This document shows, in pieces, positions 21,062 to 29,452 of a stretch of 64,000 nucleotides of DNA. The stretch lies in assembly GCF_012911015.1 (NCBI RefSeq), contig NZ_WVVV01000009.1, positions 134,380 through 198,379 on the forward strand. The letters run 5' to 3'. Position 1 is the stretch's first letter. Every line of letters starts with the position of its first letter. The notes beneath the pieces are model-generated. The model had not been told where the DNA came from. It saw nothing but the letters and a program-made list of their open reading frames with translations, and made no database searches. The stretch is from Chelativorans sp. ZYF759 (GTDB taxonomy: Bacteria > Pseudomonadota > Alphaproteobacteria > Rhizobiales > Rhizobiaceae). The translations under genes were made by a program, and so were the position numbers.

Positions 21062-24000
21062 ATGACCCCATCTCCCCTTGTGCTTTCCGGCCGCGACGTC
21101 ACCGCGGTGCTCGGACCGACCAATACCGGCAAGACGCATCTGGCGATCGAGCGCATGGTGGCGCACCAGTCGGGTGTCATAGGGCTTCCGCTGCGGTTGC
21201 TCGCGCGCGAGGTCTATGGGCGCGTGGCGCAGAAGGTCGGCGCCGCCAATGTGGCGCTTATCACCGGCGAGGAAAAGATCGCGCCCCCCGGCGCGCGTTA
21301 TTCGGTCTGCACCGTGGAGGCCATGCCGCGCGAGACCGATGCCGCCTTCGTGGCGATCGACGAGGTGCAGCTGGCCGCCGACATGGAGCGCGGGCACATC
21401 TTCACCGACCGCATCCTCCATCTGCGCGGGCGTCACGAGACGCTGCTTCTCGGCGCCGCGACGATGCGCGGCATCCTGGAAAAGCTGCTGCGCGGGCTTT
21501 CCGTCGTCACCCGGCCCCGCATGTCGCATCTTGCCCATGCCGGCCAGAAGAAGATCACGCGCCTGCCCCGGCGGTCGGCCATCGTCGCCTTCTCCGCGGA
21601 CGAGGTCTATGCCATCGCGGAGCTGATCCGGCGCCAGCGCGGGGGGGCGGCGGTCGTTCTGGGGGCGCTCAGCCCGCGCACCCGCAACGCCCAGGTGGAA
21701 CTCTACCAGTCCGGCGACGTCGACTTCCTGGTTGCCACGGACGCGATCGGCATGGGGCTCAATCTCGATGTCGACCATGTGGCATTCGCGCAGGACCGCA
21801 AGTTCGACGGCCACCAGTACCGCCAGCTGACCGCGGCGGAACTCGGCCAGATCGCAGGCCGGGCCGGCCGCCACGTGCGCGACGGCACCTTCGGCGAGAC
21901 CGGTCAGGTCGATCCCTTCTCCGAGGAAATCGTGGAGCGGATCGAGAGCCACGATTTCGAGCCGATCAAGGTGCTGCAGTGGCGCACCGCGGAATTCGAC
22001 TTCACCAGCCTGGAGTCGCTGCGCTCCTCGATCGAGGCCATCCCGCCGGTGGAGGGGCTGACGCGTGCCCTGCCGGCCACCGATGCCCGCGCGCTGGAAA
22101 GGCTGGTCCAGGACGGGCGCATTCGGGACGCGGCCAGCGGAAGGCGCAATGTCCAGCTGCTGTGGGAAGTCTGCGCGCTGCCGGATTACCGCCGCATCGC
22201 GCCTGCCCAGCATTCGGATCTCATCTCCTCGCTCTTTCTCGACCTCGCGGGCAAGGGCCATGTCGACGAGACCTATCTCGCCGAACAGGTCCGCCGGGCC
22301 GATTCCATGGAAGGCGATATCGACACGCTTTCCCAGCGGATCGCCGAGATCCGGACCTGGACCTATGTCTCGCATCGCCCTGGCTGGTTGGTCGATCCGG
22401 CCCACTGGCAGGAAAAAACACGCGATATCGAGGACAGATTGTCGGATGCCCTGCATGAGCGATTGACGAAACGCTTCGTAGACCGCAGGACATCCGTGCT
22501 CATGAGGCGTCTCAGAGAGAACGAAATGCTGGAAGCAGAAATAAACCCGACGGGAGAAGTGCTGGTCGAAGGCCACCATGTCGGAGAGTTGCAAGGGTTT
22601 CGCTTCACGGCGGACCAGACGGCCGAGGGCGAGGATGCCAAGGCAGTGCGTGCCGCTGCCCAGAAGGCGCTTGCCACCGAGTTCGAGAACCGGGCCCAGC
22701 GTTTCTCGCTGTGCGCGAACGGTGACCTCGCCTTGTCGTCGGAAGGTCTCGTCAGGTGGCTGGGTGCGCCGGTGGCCGCGCTGTCGAGCGCGGAGGATCC
22801 GCTTCGTCCGCGCGCGATCCTTCTCGCCGACGAGCATCTGACGGGCCCCGCGCGCGACAAGGTCGCCGCACGGATCGAGCGTTTCGTCGCCTATCAGATC
22901 GAAACGGCGCTGAAGCCGCTGAACGACCTCAAGTCCGCCGAGCAGCTGTCTGGCATGGCACGCGGCGTGGCGTTCCGGCTCGTCGAGAATTTCGGCATCC
23001 TCAATCGCCGCGACGTCGCGGAGGACATTCGCGCGCTCGATCAGGAAGCGCGCGGCGCGCTGCGTCGACTTGGCGTGCGGTTCGGGGCCTTCCACATTTT
23101 CGTGCCGGCACTCATCAAGCCGGCGCCGGCGGGGCTCCTGTCGCTGCTTTGGGCACTCCAGAACGATGCCAAGGACAAGCCGGGCTTCGGCGACGTGGTC
23201 GGTGCGCTTGCCGCCGGCCGCACCTCCATCGCGGTCGACGAGAGCTTCGAGAAGAACTTCTACCGCCTGGCCGGCTTCCGCATCGTCGGCAAGCGCGCCG
23301 TGCGCGTCGACATTCTGGAGCGCCTCGCCGACCTCATCCGGCCGGCACTGGCCTGGAAGCCCGGGCAGGGCGCCAGGCCCGATGGCGCCTATGACGGCAG
23401 TGCCTTCATGGTGACGCCGGGCATGATGTCCATCCTCGGGGCCACGCCCCAGGACATGGAAGAAATCCTCAGGGCGCTCGGTTATCGCGGGCAGGAAGCG
23501 CAGGCGGCGGAAGTCGAGGCGAAGCTCGCCGGGTTCGACCAGGCGGCTGCCGAGGCCAAGGCCGCGAGCACCGCGCCGCTGGAACCCGCCGTCGCCCAGG
23601 CGACCGGGCAGCACGATGCTGGCGACGAGACCGCCCAGACGCCTGAGCCGGAGGCCGCAGCGTCCGAGCCGGAAGCCGCCGCCGCTGCCGGGAGCGAAGC
23701 GCCCGCCGCGGCAGCCGATGCCGTGGCCGAGCCAGCCGCCGACGAAAGCCAGCCCGCTTCACCCGAGGCCCAGGCTGCGGCAGAGTCCGCGCCTGAGCAG
23801 CCGGCCGAACCGGCTTCCGCAGCGCAGAGCCCCGCGCCCGTCCCCGAGACCCACGAGGGTGCCGGCGATCCGACGCCCGCCGCGGAGGTCTCCGGGGAAG
23901 AAGGTCCCAAGACCGTGATGCTCTGGCGTCCCGGCCGCTTCGATGGCGGGCGCGGCCGCCAGGGGCAGGGCGCTCGGCCGAATCGCCAGGGCAGGCCGGG

Positions 24001-24223
24001 CGAGAAACGCGGTGGCGAGCCGAAGGGCGATGCCGAACGCAAGGGCGGTGGCGGCGATCGCGGTCCGCGGCGCTTCAAGGGCAAGCCCCAGCGTCCGCAG
24101 GAAGCAGCCGGCGCGCAAGGCAACAAGCCAGCGAGGCCGGCCCGCGAACCGAGGCCGAAGGAGATCGATCCCGATTCTCCCTTTGCCAAGCTCGCCGCCC
24201 TCAAGGACCAGCTGAAGAAGTAG
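21062..24223 (+). CDS. Suv3-like superfamily 2 helicase with long low-complexity C terminus
   Basis: A 1053-residue ATP-dependent helicase. Walker A is GPTNTGKTH (18-26), the Walker B box is DEVQ (100-103), and the second lobe has FLVATDAIGMGLNLDVDHV and QIAGRAGRH, as in Suv3/mitochondrial degradosome helicases. The Suv3-like core and a central domain fill about 830 residues. An Ala/Glu/Pro-rich acidic segment (about 830-950) and a basic Arg/Gly tail ending DQLKK follow; these regions likely bind RNA or partners. Homologues are widespread in Rhizobiales, always just before the S4-domain gene, as here. The ATG at 21062 has no strong ribosome site but gives the family N terminus. Confidence 0.9.
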   Translation: MTPSPLVLSGRDVTAVLGPTNTGKTHLAIERMVAHQSGVIGLPLRLLAREVYGRVAQKVGAANVALITGEEKIAPPGARYSVCTVEAMPRETDAAFVAIDEVQLAADMERGHIFTDRILHLRGRHETLLLGAATMRGILEKLLRGLSVVTRPRMSHLAHAGQKKITRLPRRSAIVAFSADEVYAIAELIRRQRGGAAVVLGALSPRTRNAQVELYQSGDVDFLVATDAIGMGLNLDVDHVAFAQDRKFDGHQYRQLTAAELGQIAGRAGRHVRDGTFGETGQVDPFSEEIVERIESHDFEPIKVLQWRTAEFDFTSLESLRSSIEAIPPVEGLTRALPATDARALERLVQDGRIRDAASGRRNVQLLWEVCALPDYRRIAPAQHSDLISSLFLDLAGKGHVDETYLAEQVRRADSMEGDIDTLSQRIAEIRTWTYVSHRPGWLVDPAHWQEKTRDIEDRLSDALHERLTKRFVDRRTSVLMRRLRENEMLEAEINPTGEVLVEGHHVGELQGFRFTADQTAEGEDAKAVRAAAQKALATEFENRAQRFSLCANGDLALSSEGLVRWLGAPVAALSSAEDPLRPRAILLADEHLTGPARDKVAARIERFVAYQIETALKPLNDLKSAEQLSGMARGVAFRLVENFGILNRRDVAEDIRALDQEARGALRRLGVRFGAFHIFVPALIKPAPAGLLSLLWALQNDAKDKPGFGDVVGALAAGRTSIAVDESFEKNFYRLAGFRIVGKRAVRVDILERLADLIRPALAWKPGQGARPDGAYDGSAFMVTPGMMSILGATPQDMEEILRALGYRGQEAQAAEVEAKLAGFDQAAAEAKAASTAPLEPAVAQATGQHDAGDETAQTPEPEAAASEPEAAAAAGSEAPAAAADAVAEPAADESQPASPEAQAAAESAPEQPAEPASAAQSPAPVPETHEGAGDPTPAAEVSGEEGPKTVMLWRPGRFDGGRGRQGQGARPNRQGRPGEKRGGEPKGDAERKGGGGDRGPRRFKGKPQRPQEAAGAQGNKPARPAREPRPKEIDPDSPFAKLAALKDQLKK

Positions 24224-24604
24224 ATGGCCGAGGCCGGCAGACAGCGCATCGATCGCTGGCTGTTCTTCGCGCGCGTCGTGAAATCCCGATCGCTTGCGGC
24301 CAGGCTCGTGGCCGCAGGCAAGATCAGGCGCAACCGCGACAAGCTCGAACTCCCCTCCGGTCAGGTCGGGCCAGGCGACGTGCTGACCATCACGCTCGAA
24401 CGGCGCGTGCTGGTCTATCGGGTTCTGGCCCCGGGCAGCCGGCGCGGGCCGGCCGAGGAAGCGCGGCTGCTCTATGAGGATTTGACGCCGCCGGCCGAAA
24501 GCCGTCCTTCGCCCGTCGATGAGACAGCCCCGCGTGATCACGGCGCCGGCCGACCGACCAAGAAGGAACGTCGGGCGCTGGACCGGCTGAGGGACGCCGA
24601 ATGA
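24224..24604 (+). CDS. S4-domain RNA-binding protein (HslR/Hsp15-like)
   Basis: A 126-residue basic protein starting directly after the helicase stop codon. The S4 fold is evident in [20 protein letters not shown] and [13 protein letters not shown], continuing to [21 protein letters not shown]. The family includes Hsp15 (HslR), which rescues stalled 50S subunits carrying nascent chains in Escherichia coli. The immediate coupling to a Suv3-like helicase suggests a shared RNA or ribosome-quality role, but this is inference. Confidence 0.9.
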   Translation: MAEAGRQRIDRWLFFARVVKSRSLAARLVAAGKIRRNRDKLELPSGQVGPGDVLTITLERRVLVYRVLAPGSRRGPAEEARLLYEDLTPPAESRPSPVDETAPRDHGAGRPTKKERRALDRLRDAE

Positions 24605-24722
24605 GGCGTCGGTCCTTTTGGACATCCATTCCGGTAGGAAGACGATCGGCGCAATAGGCGACCTTGCAAGGGGCCGGCAAAGGCGCTACCTCACGCTCGT
24701 ATCCATCCCCAGGCGAAGCCGT

Positions 24723-25061
24723 ATGACCTATATCGTCACCGACAATTGCATCAAGTGCAAGTACATGGACTGCATCGAGGTTTGCCCCGTCGACTGCTTC
24801 TATGAAGGTGAAAACATGCTCGTCATCCATCCCGACGAGTGCATCGATTGCGGTGTGTGCGAACCGGAATGCCCGGCCGAGGCGATCAAGCCCGACACGG
24901 AGCCGGGTCTCGAGAAGTGGCTGGAGATCAATACCGAATACGCGCAGAAATGGCCCAACATCACCGCCAAGAAGGATGCGCCCGCCGATGCGGCGGAATT
25001 TGACGGTGTGGAAGGCAAGTACGAGAAGTTCTTCTCGGCGGAGCCCGGCGAGGGCGATTGA
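24723..25061 (+). CDS. fdxA: Seven-iron ferredoxin FdxA
   Basis: A 112-residue electron carrier with a [3Fe-4S] and a [4Fe-4S] cluster. Cysteines appear in [19 protein letters not shown] and [17 protein letters not shown], matching the Azotobacter FdI-type pattern. A helical C-terminal extension follows ([15 protein letters not shown]). The ATG at 24723 was preferred over an in-frame ATG at 24618 because it starts the conserved MTYIVTDNC. The gene lies between the S4-domain gene and carD. Confidence 0.96.
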   Translation: MTYIVTDNCIKCKYMDCIEVCPVDCFYEGENMLVIHPDECIDCGVCEPECPAEAIKPDTEPGLEKWLEINTEYAQKWPNITAKKDAPADAAEFDGVEGKYEKFFSAEPGEGD

Positions 25062-25405
25062 CGCCCCTGATCGGCGCGGCGACATCATGCCGCAGGTGCG
25101 AAATATTGGCATTGCCGCGCGGGCCTGTAATCGGCAACGTGCCGCAAATTGTTGATTCTTTCAGCTTTTTGTGTTACACATCTGATACATGCCGTAGATA
25201 AAGTCGAATTTGGCGCGTGCGCTCCAATCATCGAAAGGCGACAACCGAACCCGGACCGAGGTGACTCGGGACTGAGCCTTGGCTTTTTGCCGCCCAGGCT
25301 TCTGCCGCTCCGGGCAAATCCGCTTGTCACGGCCAGGACTTGACCAATTGGTCAGACCCAACCGCCGGCCCCCCGGCTGGCGCGATAACAGGGAGTATCG
25401 GGCGT
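25062..25405. other. 344-base gap upstream of carD with a palindromic operator-like box
   Basis: No gene is supported here. The gap holds an AT-richer stretch around 25150-25200 that may carry the carD promoter; I cannot assign -35 and -10 boxes securely. A perfect 14-base palindrome, TGACCAATTGGTCA, sits at 25341-25354, about 50 bases before the carD ATG. With flanking bases it reads TTGACCAATTGGTCAG, close to the RutR-type consensus TTGACCA..TGGTCAA. Confidence 0.5.
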
Positions 25406-25978
25406 ATGGCAAACCAGCAGAAGAAATCGGCGACCCGCCAGGGCTTCAAGACCGGCGAATATATCGTCTATCCGGCGCATGGCGTCGGCCAGATCGTCGC
25501 GATTGAGGAGCAGGAGGTTGCCGGCCACAAGCTGGAACTTTTCGTTGTCGATTTTCTCAAAGACAAGATGCGTCTCAAGGTCCCTATCGGCAAGGCGACC
25601 TCCACCGGCATGCGCAAGCTCGCCGAGACCGATTACGTGGATCGTGCGCTGAAGGTTGTTCAGGGCCGCGCCCGCGTGAAGCGCACCATGTGGTCGCGCC
25701 GCGCGCAGGAATACGACGCCAAGATCAATTCCGGCGACCTGATCTCGATTTCCGAGGTCGTTCGCGACCTCTATCGCGCAGAAAACCAGCCCGAGCAGTC
25801 CTATTCCGAGCGTCAGCTCTACGAAGCGGCGCTGGATCGGATGGCGCGCGAGATCGCGGCCGTCAACAAGGTCTCCGAGACGGAGGCCGTGCGGCTGATC
25901 GAGGTCAACCTCGCCAAGGGTCCGCGCCGCGGCGCGAAGGCCGACAACGAAGACACCGAGCAGGAAGAAGCTGCGTGA
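25406..25978 (+). CDS. carD: CarD/CdnL-family transcription regulator
   Basis: A 190-residue RNA-polymerase-binding protein. The N-terminal Tudor-like RNAP-interaction domain has FKTGEYIVYPAHGVGQIVAIEE-type sequence; a helical C-terminal DNA-binding domain follows. Proteins of this family stabilise open complexes at rRNA and other vegetative promoters. GGGAG precedes the ATG at 25406, and the longer frame from 25340 would run through the palindrome. A terminator at 26003-26032 ends the gene, separating it from rpoH2. Confidence 0.95.
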   Translation: MANQQKKSATRQGFKTGEYIVYPAHGVGQIVAIEEQEVAGHKLELFVVDFLKDKMRLKVPIGKATSTGMRKLAETDYVDRALKVVQGRARVKRTMWSRRAQEYDAKINSGDLISISEVVRDLYRAENQPEQSYSERQLYEAALDRMAREIAAVNKVSETEAVRLIEVNLAKGPRRGAKADNEDTEQEEAA

Positions 25979-26002
25979 TCTGAACGCGGTAACGCTCTCG
26001 AC

Positions 26003-26032
26003 AAAGCCCGGCCCCTGCGCCGGGCTTTTTCG
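26003..26032 (+). terminator. Rho-independent terminator after carD
   Basis: AAAGCCCGGC (26003-26012) pairs perfectly with 26019-26028 around a 6-base loop, followed by a T-run (TTTTTCGTTTT). It ends carD transcription shortly before the rpoH2 promoter. Confidence 0.92.
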
Positions 26033-26058
26033 TTTTCCAGCATCGCTTGGCGGGCTGC

Positions 26059-26085
26059 GGAACGTATGAGCGTTCCGATCGTTCC
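26059..26085 (+). promoter_or_regulatory. EcfG-type general stress promoter of rpoH2 (palindromic)
   Basis: GGAAC at 26059-26063 and CGTT at 26080-26083 are separated by 16 bases, the alphaproteobacterial EcfG/RpoE2 consensus. The rpoH2 ATG lies 107 bases downstream of the -10. The element is itself an inverted repeat (GGAACG ... CGTTCC), so an equally good EcfG promoter reads on the minus strand (GTTCC 26081-26085, AACG 26061-26064). A smaller CGGAACG/CGTTCCG inverted repeat lies at 26058-26077. Confidence 0.8.
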
Positions 26086-26190
26086 TTTTTTGGAGACACT
26101 GCGTTGCTGGCGCGCGCATTTGCGCGCCTGATCCGGAGCGAAGTCCGAGGCGTAGTATTCCGCAGAGCAACCGAGAGCGGGAGTACGACG

Positions 26191-27054
26191 ATGGACGATC
26201 TGTCACGCAGGACGATGATCCAGACGGCGATGAAAGCTCCTTACCTCGAACGTGAAGAGGAACACGAGCTCGCCGTGCGCTGGAAGGAAGAGCGCGACCA
26301 GCAGGCGCTGCATCGCATCACCATGGCCCACATGCGGCTCGTGATCTCCATGGCCTCGAAATTTCGCCATTTCGGGTTGTCGATGGGCGACCTCATCCAG
26401 GAAGGCCATATCGGTCTGCTGGAGGCCGCGGCCCGCTTCGACCCCACGCGCGAAGTGCGTTTTTCCACCTACGCGACCTGGTGGATCCGAGCCTCCATGC
26501 AGGACTATGTGCTGCGCAACTGGTCGATCGTGCGCGGCGGCACGAGCTCGACGCAGAAAGCGCTGTTCTTCAATCTGCGCCGCCTGCGTGCCAAGCTTTC
26601 GAGCGGGGGTGAGCAACTCTCCACCAGCGACATCTACCGGCAGATTTCGGGGACGCTCGGGGTCTCGGTCGCCGACGTGGCCAACATGGACGCGCGGCTG
26701 TCGGGGCCCGATACCTCGCTGAACCAGCCTGTTACCGAAGAAGGCGGCGCGGCCGCCGAACGGATCAACTTCCTGCCCTCAGATGAGCCGCTGCCCGACC
26801 AGGTGGTGGGCGAAGCGATCGATACGGAGCGCCGGTCCGCCTGGCTAAATGCGGCCCTGGGCGCGCTCAATGAGCGCGAGCTCAAGATCATCCGGGAAAG
26901 GCGCCTGCGCGACGAAGGCGCGACGCTGGAAGTGCTGGGCGCCATGCTCGGCATTTCGAAGGAGCGCGTGCGCCAGATCGAGAACCGCGCCATCGAGAAA
27001 CTGCGCACGGCGCTCGTGCGCAGCAATCCCGAACTCGCCGCACCCGGCCTGTGA
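26191..27054 (+). CDS. rpoH2: RNA polymerase heat-shock sigma factor, RpoH2 type
   Basis: A 287-residue sigma-32-family factor. Region 2.2 is GDLIQEGHIGLLEAA, and region 2.4 is FSTYATWWIRASMQDYVLRN. The RpoH box is QKALFFNLRRLRAKL, and region 4.2 is SKERVRQIENRAIEKLR. GGGAG precedes the ATG at 26191. Rhizobiales usually carry two RpoH genes; the second (RpoH2) is under EcfG control, as the promoter here indicates. It would direct transcription of heat and oxidative protection genes. The assignment as RpoH2 rather than RpoH1 rests on the promoter, not on the protein alone. Confidence 0.92.
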   Translation: MDDLSRRTMIQTAMKAPYLEREEEHELAVRWKEERDQQALHRITMAHMRLVISMASKFRHFGLSMGDLIQEGHIGLLEAAARFDPTREVRFSTYATWWIRASMQDYVLRNWSIVRGGTSSTQKALFFNLRRLRAKLSSGGEQLSTSDIYRQISGTLGVSVADVANMDARLSGPDTSLNQPVTEEGGAAAERINFLPSDEPLPDQVVGEAIDTERRSAWLNAALGALNERELKIIRERRLRDEGATLEVLGAMLGISKERVRQIENRAIEKLRTALVRSNPELAAPGL

Positions 27055-27060
27055 GCCGCG

Positions 27061-28602
27061 TCAGCGATCCGTCACGATCTTGACGCGTGTCCCGGCCGAA
27101 GGTGTTTCGCCGGGACCGAGCCCGTTGATGATCCTGAAAAGTTGCTGGGGCTGTTCGACGCCGCTCATGCGGGCGGCAAGTGTCGCCACATTGTCACCTG
27201 CCTGCACCGTCACCACCCGGACCCTGAGCGGCCGTAGCCCCTGGCGTTCCTGTTCCGAGAGGGCGCGGAAGCTGGCGGTGACGGCGTTTGCCACCGGCTC
27301 GAGACGATTGCTGTCCACCGGCGCCGCTGTCAGCAGCCGGTAGACCTGGCCTCCCACGCGGATCACGGTGACGTCGAATTGCCAGCCCTCCGCGCGGGCG
27401 CGTGCCCGCACGGCCTCGTTGCCGTTGATCACGGTCGAGCGGATGCTTGCCGGATCGAGACCGGCCACCCATCCGCTGCGCACGTAGTCGGCCAGGGTTA
27501 CGCCGTCGTTCAGTGTCACCCCGTCGAAGCGAACGGCGATGTCGCCGGCCCCGGAGGCCGTGACGGCGGCAGCCGTGTTGTCGATGACGAAGCCTTCTGG
27601 AACCGTCAGCGAGATGCCCAGCACCGGATGCAGGAAGACGCGGCCCCTCACGAAACCTTCGTCGGGGGTGTCGCCATACAGCATGCCGTCGATGCCGGAG
27701 AGGAAACTGTCGCGGTCGCGCGTGCCGGTTCCGGGCGGGCCGAACTGCCGGGCATGGCCGCGCGCCAGCTCGATGCGCTGGGGCGGGTTGGGATGGGTGG
27801 CCAGGAAATCGAGGCGCTGGTCGGTATTCGCGTTGACCGAACGCAGTTCCCCATAGGCCGCCATCGATTGAAGAAAGCGAACCGCCGCGTGGGGGTCGTA
27901 GCCGGCACGTCCGATCGCGCGAATGCCGACCGCGTCGGCTTCCAGTTCCTGGTTGCGCGAGAACTGCGCCAGCCGCAACTGGCCCCGGATGAGGGCGAGC
28001 CTGCCGGGCGCGGTGCCGCCGAGCACATCGCTGACCACCTGCGAGGCCAGTTGCTCTTCCGCCTCGCGCTGCTGGCGCTGGATGCCGTGATTGGCGGTCA
28101 CATGCGCCATCTCATGCGCCAGCACGGCAGCAAGCTCGGCCGAATCGTTGGCAAGGGCCAGGAGTCCGCGCGTCACGTAGAGATAGCCGCCCGGCAGAGC
28201 GAAGGCGTTGATGTTGGGCGAATTGAGGATCGTGATCTGGTAAGTCTGGTTGGGATTGTCCGGATCGAGCGTCAGATTGCCGACGACGCGGGCCACCATG
28301 CGTTCGACGGTGGGATTCGAATATTCGCCGCCATAGGTCGCCAGGATACGCGGGTGCTGTTCGCGCGCGATGGAGGCCAGCCGGTCGTTGCGGGTCAGCG
28401 TATCGACGGTCACGGGCGAGCCGGACGGCCGCAATGTCGCGTCGCCGGTGGCCGATTGAAGCACCTGGCAACCGGAAAGCGCCAGGCCGACAAGCATCAG
28501 GGCCGCCGCCGGCCGGAGGGCCGCGCGGAGCCGCGTCGAGGCTTCCCGTTGCTTGGCAGGGCGCTGGTACAGCTGCAGAATCCTTTCGTCGTGGGCGATC
28601 AC
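27061..28602 (-). CDS. M48-family metalloprotease lipoprotein with C-terminal LysM-like domain
   Basis: A periplasmic zinc protease of about 513 residues (BepA/YfgC-like). The lipoprotein signal ends LALSGC, the zinc motif is HEMAHVTANHG, and the third ligand lies in NQELEADAVGIRA. A middle domain of unknown function follows, and the protein ends in a LysM-like motif (VTVQAGDNVATLAARM ... GTRVKIVTD). Such proteases tend outer-membrane proteins. No ATG lies well before the signal; a GTG at 28602 gives a plausible N-terminus, while the open frame extends to 28785. The gene converges with rpoH2, leaving only six bases between them. Confidence 0.85.
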   Translation of the reverse strand: MIAHDERILQLYQRPAKQREASTRLRAALRPAAALMLVGLALSGCQVLQSATGDATLRPSGSPVTVDTLTRNDRLASIAREQHPRILATYGGEYSNPTVERMVARVVGNLTLDPDNPNQTYQITILNSPNINAFALPGGYLYVTRGLLALANDSAELAAVLAHEMAHVTANHGIQRQQREAEEQLASQVVSDVLGGTAPGRLALIRGQLRLAQFSRNQELEADAVGIRAIGRAGYDPHAAVRFLQSMAAYGELRSVNANTDQRLDFLATHPNPPQRIELARGHARQFGPPGTGTRDRDSFLSGIDGMLYGDTPDEGFVRGRVFLHPVLGISLTVPEGFVIDNTAAAVTASGAGDIAVRFDGVTLNDGVTLADYVRSGWVAGLDPASIRSTVINGNEAVRARARAEGWQFDVTVIRVGGQVYRLLTAAPVDSNRLEPVANAVTASFRALSEQERQGLRPLRVRVVTVQAGDNVATLAARMSGVEQPQQLFRIINGLGPGETPSAGTRVKIVTDR

Positions 28603-28720
28603 CGACGCAATCAACCCCTGGTCACCACACGCATAGCCGCATGGGTCGTCGGCTTGCAAGCTGGCACACGGAAGGCACCTGCCGGGCAATTGTGACGTTG
28701 TCGCGGCGCCGCGACCCGTT

Positions 28721-29452
28721 TCACCCTTCGATATAGTTGCGAAATCCCTGTGGACCAGTGTCGGAGAAAAACCGGTCCGCTTCACCGAAGGCTTCGATGC
28801 GGCCGCCGCTCAGGAAGGCAACGTGCCCGGCGAGGGCGCGTGCATCCTCGGGATGGTGCGTGACCATGAGCACGGTCATGCCCAACCGCGCCTGCAGATC
28901 TGCCAACAGGGACAGCATCTCGCGGCGCAGGCCGGGCCCGAGCGAGGCGAAGGGCTCGTCGAGGAGCAGCACCGGACGCCGCCGCAGAAGCACGCGGGCA
29001 AGCGCGACGCGCTGGCGTTCGCCGCCTGAAAGTTCGCCGGGCAAGCGCCGCTCCTTGCCGCCGAGACCGACATGCTCCAGCGCCGCTGAAACATCCGTCC
29101 TGTCCTTTTCCGACAGCCGCAGGGATGGGGAACGCCCGAGCCCCACATTGGCGGCGACGTCGAGATGGGCAAACAGGTTGTTTTCCTGGAACACCATCGA
29201 GACCGGTCGCGCGGATGGGGGCCAGTCCGTCACATCGCGCCCCCCGATCAGGACCCGGCCGGCCTCGGGTTTCTCGAAGCCTGCGATCAGGTTGAGCAGC
29301 GTTGTCTTGCCCGACCCGCTGGCCCCCATGATGGCGACCACCGTGCCGGCTGCCACGGCAAGGTCGAAATGCATCCGCGCGCCGTCGAAGCCAAAGGAGA
29401 CATCGTCCAGCTCGATCGCCGCGCCGCGCGGGGAATTGTCGTCTGACATCAT
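28721..29452 (-). CDS. thiQ: Thiamine ABC transporter ATP-binding protein
   Basis: A 243-residue ATPase. Walker A is [12 protein letters not shown], the Q-loop [13 protein letters not shown], the signature [16 protein letters not shown] and Walker [13 protein letters not shown]. ThiQ-type proteins lack the C-terminal extension of other importer ATPases and this length fits. The start ATG overlaps the thiP stop codon (ATGATG over TGA). It powers import of thiamine and its phosphates, and is the last gene of the riboswitch-controlled operon. Confidence 0.93.
   Translation of the reverse strand: MMSDDNSPRGAAIELDDVSFGFDGARMHFDLAVAAGTVVAIMGASGSGKTTLLNLIAGFEKPEAGRVLIGGRDVTDWPPSARPVSMVFQENNLFAHLDVAANVGLGRSPSLRLSEKDRTDVSAALEHVGLGGKERRLPGELSGGERQRVALARVLLRRRPVLLLDEPFASLGPGLRREMLSLLADLQARLGMTVLMVTHHPEDARALAGHVAFLSGGRIEAFGEADRFFSDTGPQGFRNYIEG

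Noticed and set aside
20942-23614. 890-residue minus-strand frame
   Set aside because: Antisense of the helicase gene; no recognisable protein sequence.
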